Below are positions 1 to 5,661 of a DNA stretch of 6,779 nt, piece after piece. Source of the stretch: Pseudomonadota bacterium (GTDB lineage Bacteria; Pseudomonadota; Gammaproteobacteria; Magnimaribacterales; D2472); assembly GCA_010024215.1 (NCBI GenBank), contig RGHK01000045.1, forward strand, positions 1 through 6,779, in the 5' to 3' direction. How positions within the stretch are numbered: position 1 is the stretch's first letter; each line of letters begins with the position of its first letter. The position numbers and the translations under genes were made by a program. Under the pieces are notes generated by a model. That model was not told where the DNA came from. It searched no databases and worked only from the letters and a program-made list of their open reading frames with translations.

Positions 1-407
1 GAATGAAAAAGGAAACTATTAATAATGTTAAATTAATTGAAATTCCTATTTACAGAGATAAATTAATGGCACTTCAAGCAAAAGTGACTGCTTTTCAATC
101 AAATTCATTACGTGTGTTATCGGCTAAGCTTAATCCAGGACAGGATGCAAAAATGGCTGGAATGATACAAAAATATTATGGAACTGAGCTTAGACATGAA
201 TTGGAAGGTTTTGCTGTTGATATTATGGGAGAGCTTGGCACTTTGTATGAAGATAGTCCCTACCTAAAAGACAATGGTTCTTGGCAATTTTTATATATGT
301 ATTATCTGGGACTAATAATTGGTGGCGGTACAAGCCAAATTCAAAAAAATATAATCTCTGAAAGAGGTCTTGGAATGCCAAGAGAACCAAAGGCCCCTGG
401 AGTCTGA
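1..407 (+). CDS. Acyl-CoA dehydrogenase, C-terminal part (gene runs in from left edge)
   Basis: This is the C-terminal helical domain of an FAD-dependent acyl-CoA dehydrogenase, which oxidises acyl-CoA thioesters to 2-enoyl-CoA in the cytoplasm. About 134 residues are visible. The diagnostic part is the end, GGGTSQIQKNIISERGLGMP, which matches the family's usual GGTSEIQRNIIAERxLGLPR ending. The ATG at position 3 has no ribosome site before it and the frame is open to the window edge, so it is almost certainly an internal Met and the catalytic and FAD domains lie upstream. The residue before GT, which is the catalytic Glu in medium-chain enzymes (EGTS), is Gly here, so the base must sit elsewhere, probably in the unseen part. 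The stop is one base before the start of a second, different dehydrogenase. That arrangement is typical of paired subunits of heteromeric enzymes such as the mycobacterial ChsE/FadE pairs. The family call is firm; the substrate is unknown. Confidence 0.9.
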   Translation, partial: MKKETINNVKLIEIPIYRDKLMALQAKVTAFQSNSLRVLSAKLNPGQDAKMAGMIQKYYGTELRHELEGFAVDIMGELGTLYEDSPYLKDNGSWQFLYMYYLGLIIGGGTSQIQKNIISERGLGMPREPKAPGV

Positions 408-408
408 T

Positions 409-882
409 ATGTATTTTGGTTTATCCGAAGAGCAACAATTTTTTAAAGATAATGTTAATAAATTTTTGCATGCTCATGCATCACTAGATGCTGTAAAAAA
501 AATTGCTGATAGTAATAATCACAAGATGAAGAATGAGATTTCAAGTGGCATATTAAATCTTGGAATAAATAGCTTGCTGGTTCCAGAAGAGTATGGGGGT
601 CTTGGATTAGATCTTCTTTTTGCAACAGCAGTTTCACAAAGCTTAGGAGAGAATGTTGCACCCTTCTCTTTTGCTGGATCATATGTGATGGCACCAATAG
701 CTTTATCACTTGGAGGAAGCGAAGATCAAAAAAATATATATCTTAATTCCATAGTCAATAATGAGATGAAGTTTGCAGTAGGTTTTGCTGAATATATTGC
801 AGCAAGAAATGATTTCGGATTTAGTTTTACAAAAAATACTGTTTCTGGAATCAGTAGATATACTAGAAGAAACGAAGACTAG
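409..882 (+). pseudogene. Acyl-CoA dehydrogenase second subunit, N-terminal fragment of a broken gene
   Basis: This 157-residue reading frame holds the N-terminal helical domain of an acyl-CoA dehydrogenase and the first strands of its middle domain. Family marks are LSEEQQFFKDNVNKFL at residues 5-20 and LLVPEEYGGLGLDLL at about residues 57-71. The middle-domain opening FAVGFAEYIAARNDFGFS (about residues 123-140) follows. After about SGISRY (positions 844-861) the frame stops resembling the family and ends at TAG. The rest of the protein resumes in the +1 frame. I chose the ATG at 409 because GGAG lies six bases upstream (399-402) and the family's LSEEQ start follows directly. It begins one base after the stop of the first dehydrogenase gene, so the two were co-translated partners. 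Either the gene is decayed or the sequence has an assembly or amplification deletion here. Alone, this piece cannot form a full FAD site. Confidence 0.82.
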
Positions 883-1333
883 TAATCAGGCTATATCAAG
901 ATCTATTGATGCAGGAAGAATTGTTTTAGCTGCAGATTCACTTGGAGCTTCTGAAGCATTACTAAAAAAAGCTGTTGAGTACTCTAAAGAGAGAAAACAG
1001 TTTGGTAGAGCAATTGGATCCTTTCAAGCTGTAAAACATATGTGCGCTGAAATGGCATCAGAATTAGAGCCGTGTTATGCGTTAGTCTGGCATGCAGCTC
1101 ATTGTTTTGATAACATTCCAGATGAATCAAAACTAATGGCTTGTCATGCTAAATCTCATGTTTCAGAAGTTTCTAAAGCAATAAGTAAAAAAGCTACTGA
1201 GGTTCATGGAGGTATGGGATTTACTGATTTGATGGGTATACATTATTGGTTTAAAAGAATTGGAGTAAATAGACAAAATCTAGGATCTCCTGAAACTATT
1301 AGAGAAGAAGCAGCAAAAATACAAAATTTATAA
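785..1333 (+). pseudogene. Acyl-CoA dehydrogenase second subunit, C-terminal fragment of a broken gene
   Basis: Only the part after about position 860 looks like real protein; the ATG at 785 is out of frame with the N-terminal piece, and its first 25 or so residues are a shadow of that piece. From SIDAGRIVLAADSLG (about positions 902-946) through SKERKQFGRAIGSFQAVKH (about 983-1039) to EVHGGMGFT near 1199-1225 and LGSPE near 1281 it is a standard acyl-CoA dehydrogenase C-terminal domain. FGR and HGGxGFT normally take part in FAD binding. The end lacks the GTSxIQ motif. The Glu used as base in isovaleryl-CoA dehydrogenase aligns with a Gly (IDAGR). So even when intact this was probably the non-catalytic partner of the dehydrogenase just upstream. 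Joined with the first piece it gives about 310 residues, against roughly 370-380 expected; the gap falls in the middle beta domain. The stop lies four bases before the start of prc. Confidence 0.82.
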
Positions 1334-1337
1334 TTTA

Positions 1338-3410
1338 GTGATTAAACATAAACTCATTTGGTCATTCGTATGCCTTGCGTTGATATCGTGCGGTAACTCA
1401 ACCTATGATTCTCAAGAATATATATCTACTAATTTAACTGAAGAAAAAATTAATTTAAGTAATGAAGTTTTTAAAAAATTAAAAAAAGAACACTATATTA
1501 AAAATTTTGTTAAAGACGACTTTAATATTAGGTATATAAATGCATTGATTGATAGGCTCGATGGAAATAAGTTATATTTTATTGAGTCAGAGATTACGAA
1601 TTTTAAAGAAGAATCAAACCAATATTTAGGTAACTCTTTTGATATAGATCTAGCATACCTGATTATCAATTTATACTTTGAAAGGCTTGTAGCTTTTTCT
1701 GAATATCAAATAAAACTAATTGAAAAAAATTCATTTGATTTTACAAAAGATGAATTCATTGATATCTATTATGAAGATAATCAATGGGCTGAATCAGAAG
1801 CTCTATTAAAAGAAATCTGGAGAAATGAAACTAAAAATGACTTGCTTGTAGCATTAATGTCAGAGACGCTTTCTGATGATGCAAATAAAGTTTTACTTAA
1901 GAGATATAAAAATAGAATTAAAAGAATACAGCAACAAAAAGAGGAAGATATCTTTTCTATAGCTATAAATACCCTTACTAACCAATTTGATCCCCATTCT
2001 TCATATTTATCACCAAGATCTGCAGAAGATTTTGATATGAATATGAGCCTTAAGCTAGAAGGTATTGGTGCCCTACTAGGTGCTGACGACGACTACACAA
2101 AAATTGTTAGCTTGGTTCCTGGGGGTCCTGCAGAAAAGTCAGGTGAAATACTACCAGAAGACAAAATCACAAGAATACGTCAGATAAATACAGAAAATAA
2201 TGAATACATTGATGTGGTAGGTTGGAGAATTGATGAAGTTGTGGACCTAATAAGAGGTGAATCAGGAACGCAAGTTGAGATAGAGTTTATATCTTCTGAT
2301 TCAGCAGATAATAGCAGAAAATTAGTCACTTTAACGAGAGAAGAAATTAAACTTGAGGACAGAGCTGCTAAATCAAAAATTATAGAAACTGAGGATGGTA
2401 ACAAAATTGGAATAATAGATTTACCTTCTTTTTATATTGATTTTAATGCTTATCAAAATAGAGATTCTAACTATAGAAGCAGCAGCAATGATGTTGAAGA
2501 TATTCTAATAAATTTTAATAAAGAAGATGTTGACGCTGTTATTTTAGATCTTAGAAATAATGGTGGCGGAGCTTTAATTGAAGCTAATAAAATAGTAGGC
2601 TTGTTTGTGTCCTCAGGACCCACAGTTCAAGTGAAACATAAAGCAGGTTATATTCAGCCATATGGATCAAGTAAAGCTAAACAAACATGGCAAAAACCCA
2701 TGGGAGTTCTAGTTAATCGCTATTCAGCATCCGCATCTGAAATAGTTGCTGGCGCTATTCAAGATTATAAAAGAGGTATAGTCCTTGGTCAGAGGACTTT
2801 TGGCAAAGGAACCGTTCAAAGCTTAGAAAGTATTTCAAAAGGTCAAGTTAAGATTACAGAGTCAAAGTATTACCGTGTTGATGGCTCTAGCACACAAAAT
2901 AAAGGAGTATTACCTGATATTGAACTCCTTTCTACCTGGGATATAGAATCTGTTGGTGAAAGCTCATACCCTACTGCATTAGAATGGGATACTGTTAGGC
3001 CATATAGGCATAAAAAATTTAACTTTGATTCCAATCAAATTATTGAGATAAAAAATTTATATTCTCAAAGGTTAAATTCAAGCCCAAATTTAAAATACCT
3101 TGGTGAAGTTAGAGACAGGTATTACTTAAATAAAGATAAAAAGCTCTTAAGTCTTAATTTAGATACTAGAAAACTTGAAAAAGATGCAAGAAAAAATTGG
3201 TTATTACAAATAGAGAATAAAAGAAGAGAGAGTCTTGGTCTAGAAATATTTGGAACCTATGAAGATCTCGAAGAAAGTAACAAAAAAAATGAAAATACAA
3301 ATAATGATATTGATTATGAAAGAGACTACTTATTAATAGAGTCGACGAATATCATAAATGATTACCTGAACTTAAATAAACTACTTATTTCTAAAGTAAA
3401 TAAATTATGA
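1338..3410 (+). CDS. prc: Tail-specific protease Prc/Tsp (C-terminal processing peptidase, S41A), lipoprotein form
   Basis: This is a periplasmic serine protease that degrades proteins from exposed nonpolar C-termini and, in E. coli, trims envelope proteins such as penicillin-binding protein 3 and MepS. At 690 residues it is close to E. coli Prc (682). The order is: lipoprotein signal peptide, N-terminal Prc domain (about 30-235), PDZ domain (about 238-325, starting LKLEGIGALL), S41 protease core, and the C-terminal Prc domain (about 560-680). The LDLRNNGGG motif is at 403-411. The catalytic residues by analogy with E. coli are Ser465 (in SASASE), Lys490 (in FGKGT) and the supporting Asp476; all are present. 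The GTG start is chosen because it alone keeps the signal peptide, whose lipobox LISC puts the lipidated Cys at residue 18. Gly at +2 gives no Asp inner-membrane retention signal, so outer-membrane anchoring is likely, whereas E. coli Prc is soluble. The gene overlaps xthA by 4 bp. No Shine-Dalgarno sequence is obvious. Confidence 0.95.
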   Translation: MIKHKLIWSFVCLALISCGNSTYDSQEYISTNLTEEKINLSNEVFKKLKKEHYIKNFVKDDFNIRYINALIDRLDGNKLYFIESEITNFKEESNQYLGNSFDIDLAYLIINLYFERLVAFSEYQIKLIEKNSFDFTKDEFIDIYYEDNQWAESEALLKEIWRNETKNDLLVALMSETLSDDANKVLLKRYKNRIKRIQQQKEEDIFSIAINTLTNQFDPHSSYLSPRSAEDFDMNMSLKLEGIGALLGADDDYTKIVSLVPGGPAEKSGEILPEDKITRIRQINTENNEYIDVVGWRIDEVVDLIRGESGTQVEIEFISSDSADNSRKLVTLTREEIKLEDRAAKSKIIETEDGNKIGIIDLPSFYIDFNAYQNRDSNYRSSSNDVEDILINFNKEDVDAVILDLRNNGGGALIEANKIVGLFVSSGPTVQVKHKAGYIQPYGSSKAKQTWQKPMGVLVNRYSASASEIVAGAIQDYKRGIVLGQRTFGKGTVQSLESISKGQVKITESKYYRVDGSSTQNKGVLPDIELLSTWDIESVGESSYPTALEWDTVRPYRHKKFNFDSNQIIEIKNLYSQRLNSSPNLKYLGEVRDRYYLNKDKKLLSLNLDTRKLEKDARKNWLLQIENKRRESLGLEIFGTYEDLEESNKKNENTNNDIDYERDYLLIESTNIINDYLNLNKLLISKVNKL
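3407..3410 (+). other. ATGA stop/start overlap between prc and xthA
   Basis: The xthA ATG (3407-3409) shares bases with the prc TGA (3408-3410). No Shine-Dalgarno sequence precedes it, so ribosomes finishing prc probably re-initiate on xthA. Confidence 0.85.
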
Positions 3411-4219
3411 GAATCATATCTTTCAACATCAACAGTATAAGAGCTCGCCCGCATCAACTTATTCATTTAAGAGATACACTTGATCCAGATGTTATCGGGC
3501 TGCAAGAAACAAAAGTAAATGATCCTGATTTTCCATTAGATGTAATTGAAGAAATTGGTTATCACCCTGAATATTGGGGTCAAAAAGGTCATTATGGTGT
3601 TGCGATCCTTAGTAAGGCAAAACCTATCAAAACTGTTAAAGGCTTTAAAAATGATACGCCTGATGATCAAAAAAGATTTATTGAATGTACTTTTGCAACA
3701 AAAAATTCTGAAATAACAATCATGAATGGCTATTTTCCTCAAGGAGAAAACATTAATCATGAAACAAAATTTCCAAAAAAAATAAAGTATTACGATGACT
3801 TAGAAAAACATATCAAGGATCTGCAAAAAACCAAAGAAAACCTAATTGTAATGGGTGATTTTAATGTAGCTCCTGAAGATACTGATATTGGAATTGGCGC
3901 TGAAAATGTTAAAAGATGGCTTCGTGATGGCAAAACATCATTTCAACCACAAGAACGAGAAATGTGGAATAGTATAAAAAACTTGGGATTCATTGATTCA
4001 TGGAGAAAAGAACATCCTAATGAATCAACTATTTATTCATGGTTCGATTACAGATCAAGAATGTTTGAAGACAACCCAAAAAGAGGTCTCAGAATAGATC
4101 ATATAATGGTTTCAAATAACTTAACTGAGTCAATATCTGGAACTGGAATCGATTATGAGGCAAGAGCCATGGAGAAACCGTCAGACCACTGCCCTGTTTG
4201 GGTTGATTTAGATATTTAA
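3407..4219 (+). CDS. xthA: Exodeoxyribonuclease III (AP endonuclease, XthA type)
   Basis: This cytoplasmic base-excision-repair enzyme cuts DNA 5' to abasic sites and has 3'-phosphodiesterase and 3'-5' exonuclease activity, using Mg2+. Its 270 residues match E. coli XthA (268) end to end. The endonuclease/exonuclease/phosphatase fold residues are all visible: Asn7 in FNINSIRAR, the metal ligand Glu34 in LQETK, Tyr109 in NGYFPQG, Asp151 and Asn153 in GDFNVAPEDTDIG, Asp231 in LRIDHI, and the Asp260-His261 pair in PSDHCPVW. The SWFDYRS segment (211-217) is also typical of the exonuclease III branch. The ATG overlaps the prc stop as ATGA, so translation is probably coupled to prc and no separate promoter is likely. 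Nothing is truncated and no active-site residue is missing. The neighbours do not indicate any special role beyond general DNA repair. Confidence 0.96.
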   Translation: MRIISFNINSIRARPHQLIHLRDTLDPDVIGLQETKVNDPDFPLDVIEEIGYHPEYWGQKGHYGVAILSKAKPIKTVKGFKNDTPDDQKRFIECTFATKNSEITIMNGYFPQGENINHETKFPKKIKYYDDLEKHIKDLQKTKENLIVMGDFNVAPEDTDIGIGAENVKRWLRDGKTSFQPQEREMWNSIKNLGFIDSWRKEHPNESTIYSWFDYRSRMFEDNPKRGLRIDHIMVSNNLTESISGTGIDYEARAMEKPSDHCPVWVDLDI

Positions 4220-4230
4220 TCTGTTTGGTT

Positions 4231-4671
4231 ATGGATCAAATTGAAATTAGATCCCCTAAAACTGAAGCAGAATGGAAAAAATATGATGATTTTAGATGGG
4301 AAATATTAAGAAAACCTCTGAAAACACCCAATGTCCCTCTAAAAGATAATCTTGAAGATGTTAGTTTTCATTTTATAGCTATTAACTCAGACAATATAAT
4401 CAAAGCATGCGGTCGAGTGCATTTAAATAGCTCAGATGAAGCACAAATAAGATATATGGCCGTCGATAAAGACCACAGAAGAATGGGTTTAGGGTCTGCA
4501 ATAGTTAAAAAGCTAGAAGCTGAAGCCAAACTTTTAGGAGCTACTTACGTAATGTTGAATGCTAGAGAAAATGCTATAAATTTCTACAAATCTCTTGGCT
4601 ATGACGAGATTGCTCCATACAATTCAAATATTGACGTTCCGCATACTAGAATGGAAAAACGTTTAATTTAA
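4231..4671 (+). CDS. GNAT family N-acetyltransferase
   Basis: This small cytoplasmic acetyltransferase of the GNAT (Gcn5-related) superfamily transfers acetyl from acetyl-CoA to an amine; its substrate cannot be told from the sequence. It has 146 residues from the ATG at 4231. The acetyl-CoA pyrophosphate loop is RRMGLGSA at 83-90, after the beta-4 strand IRYMAV at 73-78. NFYKSLGY at 117-124 carries the Tyr (119) that often acts as general acid. The N-terminus, with FRWEILRKPL at 21-30, belongs to a widespread gammaproteobacterial group of uncharacterised GNAT proteins. A TTG start at 4225 would add two residues (MVMDQ); I prefer the ATG because neither has a ribosome site and the Met is two codons later. 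It sits 11 bases after xthA in the same string and is probably co-transcribed. It is the last rightward gene, ending one base from the convergent tadA. Confidence 0.88.
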   Translation: MDQIEIRSPKTEAEWKKYDDFRWEILRKPLKTPNVPLKDNLEDVSFHFIAINSDNIIKACGRVHLNSSDEAQIRYMAVDKDHRRMGLGSAIVKKLEAEAKLLGATYVMLNARENAINFYKSLGYDEIAPYNSNIDVPHTRMEKRLI

Positions 4672-4672
4672 A

Positions 4673-5128
4673 TTATCTTTTACTCTTAAAAAAATCTTTT
4701 AAAAGATCAGAGCTTTCATGTTCTAATAAGCCATGCCTGTAAAGTACTTTATGATTGAAAGTTTGGCGATCATATAAATTATCTATAGAAATAATGCTCC
4801 CTGTTTTTGGCTCAGCTGCTGCAAATATAATCTGATTGATTCTTGCATCTACAATTGCCTTTGCACACATGTGACAAGGCTCAAGGGTTGTATACATTGT
4901 TGTATCGCATAATCTGTAATTTCCAATAAATTTAGATGCATTTTTTATAGCCACAATTTCAGCATGAGAAGAAACATCTTTATTACATATTACGCTGTTA
5001 TAGCCCTTTCCTATAACCTCATTATTTCTAACAATAACCGCACCAACAGGCACTTCATTTTTTGAATATGATATCTTAGCCTCTGCGATTGCCAGGTTCA
5101 TAAATAACCTGTCTTGATCTGAGAACAT
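4673..5128 (-). CDS. tadA: tRNA-specific adenosine deaminase TadA
   Basis: TadA converts adenosine 34 to inosine in the anticodon wobble position of tRNA-Arg(ACG), so that one tRNA reads CGU, CGC and CGA; it is usually essential and works as a homodimer in the cytoplasm. The 151 residues cover the whole cytidine/deoxycytidylate deaminase fold. Zinc is held by His55 in HAE and by Cys85 and Cys88 in PCHMC; Glu57 is the proton shuttle. NYRL (70-73) and TLEPC (81-85) match the TadA branch rather than the free-base deaminases, and the C-terminal helix LLKDFFKSKR is the usual TadA ending. The start overlaps the stop of the upstream CIA30 gene by one base (TAATG), implying coupled translation. The gene ends tail to tail with the acetyltransferase gene. 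A guanine or cytosine deaminase of the same fold is the alternative, but these motifs make it unlikely. Confidence 0.93.
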   Translation of the reverse strand: MFSDQDRLFMNLAIAEAKISYSKNEVPVGAVIVRNNEVIGKGYNSVICNKDVSSHAEIVAIKNASKFIGNYRLCDTTMYTTLEPCHMCAKAIVDARINQIIFAAAEPKTGSIISIDNLYDRQTFNHKVLYRHGLLEHESSDLLKDFFKSKR

Positions 5129-5661
5129 TAATAAAGCTCTATTTGGGCTATATCTAATTGCGCTTGAAAATCTTTACCATATGCAGCAAAGGCAATAGTC
5201 CTGAGTTTAGATTTATTAAGTCTTGTTGGCATGTAAAAATTTGATTTTTTAAAATCTGTAAATGGAATCTCAATTACAGACCAATTTTCATTAGATTTAA
5301 ATGAAGCAATATATCTATCCCATGGAAATCTACTAGCAGGTGTCCTTATCCAGACATAGTAATCATCATTGGTGCCTCTAATCTTTATTCTTATACCTGT
5401 ATAGTCCTCAGCGTTGAAAGGAAATCTTGCTACAGACTGAATAAAGCCTCCATTGTTAGCAGTACTTACGCTACCCTCAAGCCTATAGAATTTTTCATCA
5501 CCCTCTTCTGCTTGATAAAAATTTACCTCAGAAATACCACCCATTACATTATCAGATATGGCATTCCAGTCAGCTCTTTTATCATCTAAATTATCAATAA
5601 TCATTGTGTAGCTATTAACTGCAAATAAACTCAATAATAAAGATAAATATAATTTTTTCAT
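5128..5661 (-). CDS. Secreted CIA30 (NDUFAF1-like) domain protein
   Basis: This 177-residue protein is a CIA30 domain behind an export signal. The signal peptide spans about residues 1-17 (MKK, then a Leu-rich core), with a likely signal peptidase I site after VNS; there is no lipobox Cys. The domain marks are DW at 31-32, ISDNVMGGISEVNF at 35-48, NNGGFIQS at 69-76, IRGTNDDYYVWIRT at 94-107 and PWDRYIASF a little further on. It is a beta-sandwich of carbohydrate-binding-module type. In eukaryotes the CIA30 domain protein NDUFAF1 helps assemble respiratory complex I. Bacterial versions are common but functionally undefined, and a periplasmic location argues against the mitochondrial role being transferred directly. 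One-base TAATG overlaps join it to the DmdA-like gene upstream and tadA downstream, so all three are probably on one transcript. The domain assignment is good; the function is unknown. Confidence 0.88.
   Translation of the reverse strand: MKKLYLSLLLSLFAVNSYTMIIDNLDDKRADWNAISDNVMGGISEVNFYQAEEGDEKFYRLEGSVSTANNGGFIQSVARFPFNAEDYTGIRIKIRGTNDDYYVWIRTPASRFPWDRYIASFKSNENWSVIEIPFTDFKKSNFYMPTRLNKSKLRTIAFAAYGKDFQAQLDIAQIELY

Noticed and set aside
455..709. Leftward 84-codon open frame
   Set aside because: It lies opposite the dehydrogenase N-terminal domain, whose protein is clearly family-like, and the leftward translation shows no family resemblance.
785..860. ATG at 785 as the true start of an independent short dehydrogenase
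   Set aside because: The first 25 or so codons overlap conserved N-terminal coding sequence in another frame and do not look like any dehydrogenase start; the fragment reads as the tail of a broken gene.
844..885. Programmed frameshift joining the two dehydrogenase fragments
   Set aside because: No slippery heptamer is apparent at the junction, and a frameshift would not explain the 60-75 missing middle-domain residues.
2180..2404. Leftward 74-codon open frame inside prc
   Set aside because: It is a shadow of the well-conserved PDZ-to-protease region of Prc and has no recognisable motif.
3536..3760. Leftward 74-codon open frame inside xthA
   Set aside because: It is antisense to conserved exonuclease III sequence and its translation resembles nothing known.
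4694..4707. 14-base palindrome as an operator or intrinsic terminator
   Set aside because: It is inside the tadA coding end, is almost all A/T and lacks a GC-rich stem, so I do not call it a feature; it is kept as a low-interest finding.
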